64,000 nucleotides of DNA, taken from positions 2,294,001 to 2,358,000 of the forward strand of contig BCKC01000005.1 of assembly GCA_001600455.1 (NCBI GenBank), written 5' to 3'. Positions 12,250 to 23,966 of this stretch are shown here, piece after piece; the stretch's first letter is position 1, and every line of letters begins with the position of its first letter. This stretch comes from Endocalyx cinctus (taxonomy: Eukaryota; Ascomycota; Sordariomycetes; Amphisphaeriales; Apiosporaceae). The position numbers and the translations under genes were made by a program. Below the pieces are notes generated by a model that was given only the letters and a program-made list of their open reading frames with translations, did no database searches and was not told where the DNA came from.

Positions 12250-13288
12250 ATGGCGGAAATACCCCCCGAGAAGGCCCCTAAGCCGGGTTTGAACATATAC
12301 GGTTGTGCGGCTGTAAACCCCGTCAAGTTGACAATCGCAGCCGAGGAGCTTAGGTATAGTCCGTGATTCGAGGCTAGTTAAGATAAGATAATTAAATATT
12401 CTTTTATTAGCATTCCATACAACTATATCAATCTAGATATGGGCGCTGGAGAGCCTAAAGCTGAATGGTTTGTTTCTATTAATCCGAACGGCCGTGTTCC
12501 CGCCATCGTCCATGTTAAGGAGGACGGTAGCTGGGTGAAGGTATTCGAGAGCGCGGCTTGTTTGCTTTATATAGCTAGCGAGTTTGATAAAGAGCAGAAA
12601 CTCTCTTATCCCGTCGACACGCCCGAGTACTGGTCGCAGCTATCCTGGGTAAGTAGACATACACCCCAGCTTTCCTAGACCTCTAAAAGGACAGGATAAA
12701 GTAAAAAGTATTGGTGATATCCAATTAACACCACTCCCGAATTTATAGCTTTCATGGCAGGTAGCTAATTATGGCCCGATGATGGGTCAAGCATCCTATT
12801 TCAATCGGTACGCAGTCGAGCCTGTGCCGTATGCCAGCTGGCGGTACACGTCAGAGTGTCGCCGTTTACACCACGTTCTAGACAAGCAACTAGTAAGTTA
12901 AGCTTTTAACTTTTAATAAAACGAGATAACGAAGATTTACATAAACTTTTAGTCGTCATCATTATTCGTAGCTGGGGATCGTATGACGGTTGCCGATTTG
13001 GCCGTCTTCATCTTCGCCCACTCGACTAAGTGGTGCGGTATCAATATCAACGAATATCCAAACGTAAAGCAGTGGCACGATAAGCTAGCCCAGAGACCGG
13101 CCTTCCAAAGGGCTCTGCAGATTCCCGTGCCTTATCAGTTTAGCGACGAGGCGGTGACCAATCCCGAGGCGCAGGAATCGTACAAGATGATCCGGAAGTT
13201 CGGCGGCCAGATGATAAAGGGGGCGACGGATAAGTGGAAAGGCGACGTGGTGCCGGTGCCTTCTGACCATGCCAATCTCGCAGAGTAA
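12250..13288 (+). CDS. Glutathione S-transferase (Ure2/GstA-like)
   Basis: Cytosolic GST, expected to conjugate glutathione to electrophiles or reduce peroxides. Four exons: 12250-12353, 12411-12648, 12749-12892 and 12953-13288, total 273 residues, all joins in frame with GT-AG introns of 57, 100 and 60 nt. The N-terminal thioredoxin-like domain runs to about residue 100 and includes LSIPYNYINLDMGAGEPK across the first join and the cis-proline segment INPNGRVPAIV. The all-helical C-terminal domain contains SWLSWQVANYGPMMGQ across the second join and the core motif MTVADLAVFIFAHS. An alternative third-exon acceptor 12 nt downstream (GGCAG at about 12760) also keeps the frame but gives a poorer family match. 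Substrate cannot be told from sequence. Confidence 0.9.
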
Positions 13289-14760
13289 CTATTTACCTTT
13301 GAGGGGAAAGATCCTGGAAAGAGGGGAATGATGTTACGAACCAACAAGCCTGAAGGCCAATTAACGGGCCTAACAGGAAGACAAATAAGTAAGCAGCCTA
13401 AAAGTGGTACTCAACGGAAGAATCACGGAGTGAGGGCCACGTAACCAGTCTGGATAGGTGGGATAGCTAGCTATCCAACGTATCTAAGTAGAACTGGAAA
13501 AGAAATGAGGAATATATAAGGATGGTTGTTTCTATGTATCTAGTCAGTCATTACTTCTACATTTATCAATCTAAGTCCAAGTTTACAACTACATCGCATT
13601 CTTAGTGAGTCACTTGAGAAATCTCATACGACCCCTACTCCCAACACTATTTACTAGTCATATACTAAATTAATGAATCATAGGTTTTAGATGGATTTAA
13701 ATGCGAAGACAGGTTACAAACCCGTCTATCTCGAATAGATCGGTTCGTGATGGGTCTTGATTTGAAGGTAACAGGTCGTCAAGGGTGTACGCAAGTACGG
13801 GCTGGTCACGATGTCTGTAAAAGAGGGTTTCCGGTACTTTATACTATAGAATAGTACTTAAATTGGAAGATGAAGAACTAAGGTAATGATTGACTATTTA
13901 CAAAAGAAATTCCATCCATATATATCATTTTTATAGCATGTTGGCATGCCAAGACTGACGACGATGATCTACGTGATCTATTCGGATCACTTAGATTAGG
14001 GGTCACGTGCGCGCTTTCTCATGATCCGTGCGTTCTTCCTAAATTTTGTCTCGTTGGAAGGGCTAACGGTTATTTGTAACACTTACCGTTTTCCTTTAAG
14101 ATCCGTTTTCGTTACATAACTTATTCATTAAACAACTGCTCAGGACGTTTAGCTGATTAGCGACTGAGCCGAGCCTGAGTAAAGGCAGCAAATACGCTAT
14201 TCTGGATTTGTCCAAAAAGATGGTCAATGTAAAACCTCTAACCCTTGCTCGATTCGTGATTTAACATGTCGAAATTCGTGGCCCGTCATTTCTACTAACG
14301 ACGAGCCTCCGCAACTTGTGTTTTTTCACACAAACGAGATCGAAAGCTTCTTTTTAGAAAAGAACCCAAATTTCTCCCCCGATTGGTTCTTTAACTACTA
14401 GATGAGATCGGTTCCACGAGCGCAAAAGAATCCTAACCCCAAACGCAAGTTTATGGTGGGGACCGGGCGTTGTTCGCTGCTGAAGAAAGTCTCGGAGCAG
14501 AATGAGCAGTCGAAATAGTGGCGGCGTTGAATCCGACTTGTACTTCTCGCGACGTAATATCTGCTCTTGAAATTGATTTTTTGCCGACTTAGGTTAGTAA
14601 AGTAAGCCTGTAGCCAACGGGTATGCCTGTGGACCTAGAGCTTGAAAGGGTCTCGATCAATAATAAATGCCAGGCTGTCAAATTATGATAGTAAGATTAA
14701 GTGAAATAATCTTCTAAGTTAAGTCAAGACTTTGGAGATGCGGCTCATTAAGCGTGTAGC

Positions 14761-14788
14761 TAGCTGGCTGGCTGGCTGGCTGGCTGGT
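14761..14788. repeat. CTGG tetranucleotide microsatellite
   Basis: About six tandem copies of CTGG, starting in the TAGCTGG context. It lies in non-coding sequence. Confidence 0.8.
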
Positions 14789-15781
14789 AACGAAATCCGG
14801 AGGAGGCGTTAGAATTAGTCTGTTCGCCCCGCCACCAGAGCCCCTGATTTTCACATGCAAATGTTTAAACTCCTACCGGGTTTTATTATTGGAGGTAAGT
14901 GGTGTAGGTTAAGTATTATTGTACAGGAATTACCCCAGAGTCACCCCAAGCTTGATCTACCTACATGTACCCGTAATGATAATAAGCTATTCACAAAGCT
15001 TTTAGATCACCTGCTTAACCGGAAGTAATAAATTCGATGAGGCAAAGAGAAAAGGATCATCTGATACGCAATTTCTTTTGTGGGGGAAATGGGTCCATTT
15101 CGGGTTCGGGCTTGATTCTGGAGTACCTTGGACCCGATGTCGATATGGGGGTCAAGGTAGGGTTTTGGGGGGGGAACTCGAGGATCACATGCTTCTCACG
15201 CTACATTACATGGATAGACTACCTGAATCCTAACTCTTCTACTAGTTCTAACAACACGTTACAAGTAGTGCATGAATAACGCATTGGATCGTACATATGT
15301 ATAGGTATAGGTAGTAACCAATATTGTGAATAGTGGACTACAACTTATATGTATTGACTTGTAAGTTAAGTACGGAGTACAGTAGGAAGGTAGAAATAAG
15401 GGACGGAAAATACGTTAACCTACAAGTGGTTAAGAGAAGAATCAGCATCGGTGTTGTTACCTGTCGGACTTAACTCCTATCCTGTTCCTGGGGAGATTAC
15501 CCATTAATTACTGGTTTGAGGCAGTATGTAGAGAACCTCGGTATTCTGCTAATAACATACATATCCACGCTGAAAATTCACTAGTCTTCCCCCGGTTATT
15601 ACGAATGCTACAAGTGACATCACTCTGCTTGTCCATATTTCCTCGGTCAAACATGATACGAGGGAAACGGTTGCAATTACTACACCACTACTTGTTTAGA
15701 GTATAATTTTTTATCAAAATATCAATTATTTTCAGATTTATTTTGATAACTAAAAAATAAATAAAGTCAAAAGTGAATTGG

Positions 15782-15810
15782 TATATGTATATATATATAT
15801 ATATATATAT
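15782..15810. repeat. TA dinucleotide microsatellite
   Basis: An almost uninterrupted TA run in the non-coding spacer. Confidence 0.8.
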
Positions 15811-16340
15811 TAGTTATTCAGTGCAAGATATTAGAGTTCTTCAGTTTATATTAATAGGGGAAATAGGTATACCTAGGTACCCGTACTAGGTGAATAGTGG
15901 CATTTGATAGAACCCTCGGGGGAAGCTCTTAAGGGCATGTCGTTACGTACGGTACTACCGGCTGTACTGGCTCTACTGGATAGTACTGGATAGTACTCCG
16001 TACGTAACCCCAGTTTACTAAAACCCGCCTATTCTTAAGCTAATGGGATAGTCAGAGGATCCCCCAGTCGACCTCGGCTCAGTTCCAACTTAGCTAGGCC
16101 TGAGCACGAATCAGCGTGTCAGCAATTGTGAATGACCGATTCAATCATTTACGAGAAGACATTCCTGAACATTCATATTTCTCTTCCCTTTCTTTTTTTT
16201 TTTCTACTCAAATAAATTCTTTTTTCTTGATTATTTATTCCTTTTTCATTTTTTTTTCTCTCTTCCTTTTTCTACTCTCTTCATTCTTATCTGTACGGCT
16301 GTCTTTCTATCTACATATACATTCGTATTCCTTTTTGAAG

Positions 16341-18446
16341 ATGGCACCTTCAGTTATTGTTGTCGGTGGTGGCCGTAAGTTCTTCTCCACACTTCATGTT
16401 TGACGACTTGACTGTTACAATTGTCAATTATCATGACAATCACAACTAACGCATTGACTTTCAGTGTCTGGCCTGAGTGCTGCGCATACCATTTACCTAG
16501 CAGGTGGCAACGTAACAGTTCTCGATAAACAAGGTAAGTTAAGCTACAAAACCCCATCGAAGAATATCGCATGTCAAATCGTCCATACTAATCCGACTGC
16601 GCTTATTCAGGTTTCTTCGGAGGCAACTCGACAAAGGCTACTTCCGGTATCAACGGTGCCTTGACGCGAACACAGGTCGACCACAAGATTGCCGACAGCG
16701 TTAAGCAATTTTACGATGATACCCTCAAATCAGCCAGAGACAAGGCGAGACCAGACCTTATCAAGGTCCTCACATACAAGTCCGCGGCCGCCGTTGAGTG
16801 GCTGCAGGATGTTTTCAACCTGGATTTGACCCTCGTATCGCGGCTTGGGTAAGTGCATACCGAATACCTCTTACTATGACTAACTAGCGACTAACCATAA
16901 TATCAGTGGACACTCCCAGCCCAGAACCCACAGAGGCCACGATGCCAAGTTCCCCGGTATGGCTATCACGTATGCGCTCATGCAGCGGTTAGAAGAGCTT
17001 GCCGAGACCGAGCCCGAACGAGTTCAGATCATTAAGAAAGCTCGTGTTACCGGCCTGAACAAGGATGGTAACAAGGTCACCGGTGTCCAGTACGAGGCAA
17101 ATGGCGAGACCAGCAACCTCGAGGGTCCCGTCGTTCTAGCCACCGGCGGTTATGCCGCCGACTTCAGCGACTCTTCTCTCCTCAAGAAGCACAGGCCTGA
17201 CACCTTTGGCTTGGCCACCACCAACGGTTCGCACGCCACCGGTGATGGTCAGAAGATGGTCATGGCCATCGGCGGTAACGGTATCGATATGGACAAGGTC
17301 CAGGTCCACCCCACAGGTCTCGTGGACCCCAAGGACCCCGGATCCAAGTGGAAGTTCTTGGCTGCCGAAGCCCTCCGTGGTGAGGGTGGTTTACTTCTCA
17401 ACGCCGACGGTGACCGATTCTGCGACGAGCTCGGCCACCGTGATTACGTTTCCGGCATGATGTGGAAGGAGAAGGACAAGGGTAAATTCCCTATCCGATT
17501 GGTCCTCAACTCTAAGGCTTCCAACACCTTGGACTTCCACACCCGCCACTACTCCGGCCGAGGATTGATGAAGAAGATGAGCGGGCAGCAACTCGCTAAA
17601 GAGATTGGCTGCACTCCCGACCATCTACAGAAGACTTTCACCACTTACAACGCCATCGCTGACGGCAAGCAGAAGGACCCTTGGGGCAAGAAGTTCTTCC
17701 ACAACATGCCCCTCGACATCAACGACACTTTCCACGTCGCTCTGATGGAGCCCGTGCTTCACTTTACCATGGGTGGTATTGAAATCAACGACAAGGCTCA
17801 GGTACTGAACAAGTCTCAGCAGCCTTTTGAGGGTCTCTTTGCCTGTGGTGAGCTTGCCGGTGGTGTGCACGGTGCTAACCGATTGGGTGGTTCGTCGCTC
17901 CTCGGCTGTGTCGTGTACGGCCGTGTCGCCGGTGACTCTGCCAGCAACTACTTATTCCAACAGGCATTGACCGGCTCTGCGGGCGCCGCTCAACGTCTAG
18001 GCCAGATCTCCCTACACATCGACCCCTCGACACCGGGCAAGGTGTCTGTAGAGTGGGGTAGTGGTGGAGGTGCGGCCGCTTCGATTGGTCAGCAGACCAG
18101 CGCCACGGGCCCTACGCCTACCGCCGACGCGGGAAAGTCGTCGCAGCCGGCGGCTAAGGCCCAGAGCCCCAAAGAATTCTCGGTTCCCGAGAAAGAGTTC
18201 ACGATGGAGGAGATAGCCAAGCACAACAAGAAGGAAGACCTCTGGGTTGTCGTCAAGGGCGTAGTGATGGACCTCACTAACTGGCTCGACGACCACCCCG
18301 GTGGCCCTCAGGCTATCATGAACTTCATGGGCCGCGACGCCACGGAGGAGTTCGAGATGCTTCACGACGATGAGGTCATTCCCAAGTACGCACCTCAGCA
18401 GGTCATAGGTCGGGTTAAGGGCCAGAAGGTCACACTCGAGATCTAA
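16341..18446 (+). CDS. osm1: FAD-dependent fumarate reductase with C-terminal cytochrome b5 domain (Osm1-like)
   Basis: Soluble flavoprotein expected to reduce fumarate to succinate and so reoxidise reduced flavins. Four exons: 16341-16374, 16465-16533, 16611-16848 and 16907-18446, total 626 residues, every join in frame with CTAAC-like branch points. The first join creates the FAD-binding motif VVGGGLSGLSA at the N-terminus. Family segments include GGNSTKATSGING, HPTGLVDP, and GGVHGANRLGGSSLLG near the end of the flavin domain. After a Pro/Ser/Ala-rich linker (about residues 500-545) comes a cytochrome b5 domain with heme-ligand histidines at H577 (HPGG) and H600 (EMLHDD). This fusion is known in filamentous fungi. 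There is no clear secretory signal. The b5 module suggests electron delivery by a b5 reductase, which is inference. Confidence 0.93.
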
Positions 18447-19641
18447 AGGGATCACGTATCATCTTGTGTCTATACCTTGCCCTATACATATATACATACA
18501 ACGAATAGGGCGGGACTTGTATTGTAGGGGTAATTCACCGAGTATGAAAGGTTTCAAAGTGATGATGGGAGGTTTCAATAAATCGGGCGCTTTCGGGTGT
18601 TTTTTTATTGGGGGATTCATAAAGTATCCATTATCGTCGTCGCTTTTATGTCATGACCTTTACTACCTCTCTTGCTGTAGCATTTTGGAAAGCAGAAAGA
18701 AAAAAAGTATTATAAGAATTTTAACAAGTATCTCGCTACCTTATTTTGCTATGTGTGTTGTGAGATTATCCGATGTTAGGGAGACAATTCGGAGGGAATT
18801 AATGCGTCGGAGGATAACTTTTCTACGTCGTTGCCATGCTCTCCGTATCGTAAAAGTATTCGTAAAAGTATACCGAAATACTAGCATAGGCGTAAGCCGA
18901 GGCAGTCGAAGCTTTTCAATGGGCTTGGTATAACTCAATGGACTAGCTATTCCAATAATGCCGTCGTTCACTTTTGTCAGCGTAACTCGCCATCTGGCTC
19001 CTATGTCTTCGAATACCAAGATCGTTCCATACAGTAAGTACCATGTCTATTCTACTCAAAGACGACCTCTTCTCGCAGACAAGTTAATTCTCTATTCTTA
19101 ATTCACCTTCCCCGCGATACTCTATCGTATATACTTGAGTATTACAAGACTTTTATTAGCTGATATAGTAATTGACCAGTATACAAACTATTGCCCACAG
19201 AACTAACAACAACAACAACAACAATAACATACTCATTCGAGGCCATGTCCGAGTTTTCAGGCCCCTAAGGTGAAGGCCGTTCGTCGTCTCGTTAGACACG
19301 CCATGATAAACCATCTATTCTTTCGAAAGGAAGTTCCGGGAGTCATCACGCATTCGGCTTCGACGGCGATGCTCGTCTAAGATGAATTAGCGAGAAAGTC
19401 GCTATCGCTAGAGCTCGACGAATTTTGGCCTGCTGCCGTTAAAGGTGGAGTTTTTGAATAAGCAGCTAAGGCAGCCGCTGGACTGTTTTGAATAAAGATG
19501 GTTATAATATGGCTAACCGTTCTGGATAATTAGATGGCCGATGCCATTGGAAACCTGACCAGTTTCGGAAGAGGATAACCAAGAATTATGATTTACGCAT
19601 ACGTTACCGTACTCGTTGAGCATGTAGACAGCCGTTACTAT

Positions 19642-19910
19642 TTAAACTTTCAGGGGTCCAGACTCACGAACAACGGCTATAAGAGAGCATGTGGGACATC
19701 TTCGGCGAGAACCCCACCCCGCGCCGACTGGGTGGGACGACACTTGGTCAAGCCGGACTAGACGTTCGACGGGCTTCTCGAGCACTACCCTTGGGGAGAA
19801 AAGACATCCATAGTAGGCGTGGTAGGATCGCACGGCAGCGTAGCGATCCGGGTCGCGGAGAAATTTAACCATATACTGTGCTTTATCCAAGACCTCTCGG
19901 ATACGGTGGT
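19642..19910 (-). other. Protein-like open frame, possibly a decayed gene fragment
   Basis: The minus-strand frame contains segments such as REVLDKAQYMVKFLRDPDRY and PRVVLEKPVERLVRLDQ, more protein-like than its surroundings. It has no upstream exon: in-frame stops lie just before it, near 19920. The start weakly recalls the region before the Walker A motif of FtsH/Yme1 AAA proteases (V-FL-DP-RY), but no P-loop or later AAA motif follows. The function is not assigned. Confidence 0.15.
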
Positions 19911-22900
19911 GGAAGGTGCCTCACGCCTACCCCTTGGATTTCGGGTTGGGGTCTAATTCATGTCCCGGTAAATCGATCCTTAGCAGGATTAGTATCCTTT
20001 TTGATATAAGGTAAAGTCTATGGTTTAATTCGTAAGCTACTTTATGGAACAAATTCTCATCAGCCTTGCCTTTTTTTTTTTTTTTGGGTGGGTTAGGATA
20101 TCATGCTGGCCAACCCCTTTTCCACCTAAGTTTACTTCTTCACTCCCCAGCCCGTCACCACCGACGTCTACTACTTCCGCTCTCTATCTTCCACAACTCG
20201 GCTGATGAATATCGCATCCGCATTCTACGGTGACAAGAGTGATTAGCAGCGACCATCGCAGGAGGTTGAAAAGATGGTGGTGGTTGGGCCGTTGCTCACT
20301 GGAGTCTGGACGAGTTCTTCTTGCATGGAGACCCCCTGCTTTTTGTCGGTATCTTCGTGGTTGAGTGCGTTTGCGATCGTGAAATTAGTCGTTTCGAGAG
20401 TTCTTGTGGGGGTTTTTTAAAAAAGGCCGGCTTTGGTGTGTAATGACGGAAGATTCGGATCGCGGTCTGGTGGGGAGGTTGAGGACTTGTTGAACGCGTT
20501 TAAATATCATTCGACTCGAGTGATTGGGTGATTTTCCTGATTGTCGGGCGAGGAATTCTACCCAACAACGTCCTTGGCAAGCACCCACGGTCTTGGACGC
20601 CAATTGTAAAAGGCATAGGTCTAGTCTATTCACTTCCTACCCACTGCGAGAGTTGGGTAAAGTTACGTATGAGCAACACTATGAAGTAGAGTGAGAGTGA
20701 CAGTAGCTACTAATCACATACGCAGCGAGTAACCGTTGAATTTCGAGTGGGAATCTTAGTGTAGGTAAAGCACCTAGCTTGACGTTTCACTAAACGAAAA
20801 TGAATTAACGCTCGAGGTTCACTGGTTCTGGGATATGAGCTCTACGGAGATAAATTATAGACCTATTGGAAGTGACCGAGGAAGAGTATAGTAGTGCGCT
20901 TATAGGGTTCGTATTGTACTTACTGCTGTATATTGTACATTATCAAATAAATATTGTACAACTGATCGTTATCGAGTGAGGTGTCTCGGAGCATATTTTG
21001 TGATGTTTACTATAAAATATGCTTCATGAAGTTTCAAACCCTAACACTTGCTGGCTTATCTATGGTCGTACGCGACAGATATCACCTTGAAAGGGGTTAT
21101 ATATAAGAATGTAGGTAACTATCTGATTGGGCATAATCTCATCCACACTGCCTGCCACATTAACCCTTCTTTTCATCCCGACTCAGAGAGGTCTAACAGT
21201 TGGCGATAAATTGAGATCTAGATATCCGTATGATGACAAGGGCAATCAGTAGACGAGTAGATATATGAGAGGGCGTTTTGTCGTCTCTTCCCCTCGAGAT
21301 GGCTCCTAAACCTTTTACCCCCTCTCGGACATACCGCCGCTAGAGATAATGAAGAGCGGCCTCCTTTTTTACCTCTCGTAACGATGACATTGAGACTAAC
21401 CTAACCAAAACTCTCGAGTACCTCATGCCCATCATAATACCCTTCTTTCGCACTTGATTATTTTGCTTCATTTCCCTCGACGTTTCCACCCCTCGGAATT
21501 CCACCTAGCCCCGTAAGCGAGGTCTCGGTAAAGATCGGGTTATTTTTTTTTTCTTTTCCCTTTCCAATCCTTTGGCGTTCTTGGCGTGGACCTCGTTATC
21601 TCTGTGGTCATTTTGAGACATGCTCACCCCTCTGGAGAGAAGCTGAAACTTTTGACTTTACTCTCAAGTTCTTGAGCTGCCGTTCTCAGAAGGTGCAGAG
21701 TATGATCGCCTATTGAAATACTGAGCTACCGGAGAAATAGACTGGAGATGGCTGTCTGAGGTCGTTGAATCTTATTAGTATTAATTGTCTTATCCTTTCT
21801 CGTAGATCATGCCATTGTTAAAATCAAGGAGCTAGCGTCAACTTCTTATAAGCTCGAGGAATCGTGACTGACACCTCTTCCTAGTTTTAGTGAAGTTAAT
21901 GGGTTCATAAACTATAAATCAATCGTCTAGGTAAGCCTCAAATATCAAAGGCGCGGTGCTCGAGAGGGATCTATTATAGTCCCTTTCAACCCATAGATGG
22001 GAAAGATATATATCTAGTAAATTCGATCGTGGAATTTCTGGGCAGTTTAATCTTTTCTATTCACTTCTTCGATCCCTCGTCGGGCACAGATAAACATCAG
22101 ATCACGAAATCCTTTTGTCGATGCACTCCTCACCTGTCAATGGGATGCCGGTAGTTGATCACCCTTGTATATTGCTATACAGTGTATGTGCATCACGTTA
22201 CGTGCGGGTAACACTCCAAGGTGAGGCCGGCAATGGCGTATTGTAGGCATTCGGTCTCCGGGGTGCATCTACGCGTATAGTAAGCCATCGGGTTCTCCTT
22301 CCCAAACAGGAACTATGAAGCGGTTGAAATGTCTCGCTCTCTGTTGAAAATGCTTTCTGAAATGATTGAAAAAAGGACAGACAGACAGACACATAGTGAG
22401 GTGAATATGCCAATCTCTTTTTGACAGCTACGCTATTGCAGGCGTCGCGCCGGAATCCGATGACAGGTTGTACCGCCAACCCTTTAGGGAGAGCGACTAA
22501 CTGCTGTTGGGGGCAAAGAGATGGATGTATGGTGCGAATAGGATGGATGCGCTTTATAATGCCCGAGGTTGATCTTGCACACTATCGGGGATTGACGGTA
22601 ACGATGAATAATAACCTTGTCTCTTGACTATGTGTCGATAAGTTATGGGGGTTAGGTATGCAGGTAGGGTAGTGAATGAGAGTGTAGGAGGGAAGAATTA
22701 TGGGATGTCGTTACACAGAAGGATTCGCACCATATAGCAGATGACTCTGGCGTGCCGCTATCGACCACGAAAGAACCCTGCTAGTACCATGAAAGGGATT
22801 AGATTTTCTACGTTGAACGGAGAATATCAAAGACGCCGTCGATGTCACTTGGATGGTATATTCGCGTATGCCTAGTAATAAGTGTAGCATCCACGTACGA

Positions 22901-23945
22901 AATTAGTAGCCGCAACTTCTCCATGGGAAAGCTACTTCGTGCTTGAGCGCGGAGATGGATCCTTCGACAAGGAAACACGGGCCGCGCCAGTCTAGAAGGC
23001 TTCTCTCTTATAATATGAGCAAAAAATCTTGGCCTTTATTTTTGACTCTCCGGAATGAATTTTGCTATCGTGAATTGAAAAGAATACACAAAATCGCAAC
23101 CCAACGCTACATAAAACCCGCATTGTTTTTTTTTTTTTTTAGCTATATCCCATTTGTAACGGGGTGCTGATAGCACAGGAAGGCAAGCTTTCAGTGTCGG
23201 ACGACAGACAAAAGGAGATGACGAACATTCCTAGATAGGTGGGAGCCAAATGTTGCCTCTTCGTGCAGCGTGAAGATACGGCCTTGGAAGGAATTACGAT
23301 GCTACCGTACGACAATATGAAAAACGCAACGCTCTTGTGTGGAGGAATTGTACGCTTTTCATTAATATTCGCTGCTAAATCTAGACATAGACTGGTCTCA
23401 ACAACCACAAACTTACGAGGTACAGGCTGCGCGTGTGACGATTGGTTTTGTTCTTGCTTGTCATGAAGTGAATGACATGAGGTAGTAAGACACACGCTTT
23501 TGAAGCACCAGAACTTTGTTCGTCAGGGATCTCTCAGCACAACATATCATGGTACGTTCTACGTGACCGGTGCAGACCTGAGATTGAGACGCAAGCAGCT
23601 GCGTATGTGTGTATGTGCGTGTATGCAAAATGGCGGTAAATACTATGTCATGATAGGAGGTTAGTCTGCCACGACGAATAAGTGACTGACCCCCTATAAA
23701 TGCGAACAAGATAACAGATAGCATAGTTTTATGAGAAAAGAAAAACATTATTTGGGATAGAACTCCCCCCCCACGAAGCTGAATAAAGTTTGTGGCAGGT
23801 CATAGCATTCAGAACCCAAAGCGTGTCTCATGTAAGATGAGTGAAACGTTTCCAGGATACCCTTCAACGTTGAAGATGCCGAACACCGCAGCGTTCTATC
23901 ACGGAGGTCGTAGAATCGACTCGGCGCTCATCGAAATAAGACATC

Positions 23946-23966
23946 AAAAAAAAAAAAAAAAAAAAA
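23946..23966 (+). repeat. Poly(A)21 tract
   Basis: An uninterrupted run of A in non-coding sequence. Read on the minus strand it is a T-run lying 37 bases after a B-box-like word (24019-24004). Confidence 0.8.

Larger units (their letters stand above)
13289..16340. other. 3 kb spacer, no gene seen
   Basis: No coding exon was supported. It contains a GGCT/CTGG tetranucleotide repeat (14761-14788), a TA dinucleotide run (15782-15810), one exact TACCTAGGTA (15870-15879), and TACGGAGTA-type words at 15371 and 15994. The last 200 bases before the fumarate reductase start are T/C-rich, typical of a fungal promoter or leader. Confidence 0.45.
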
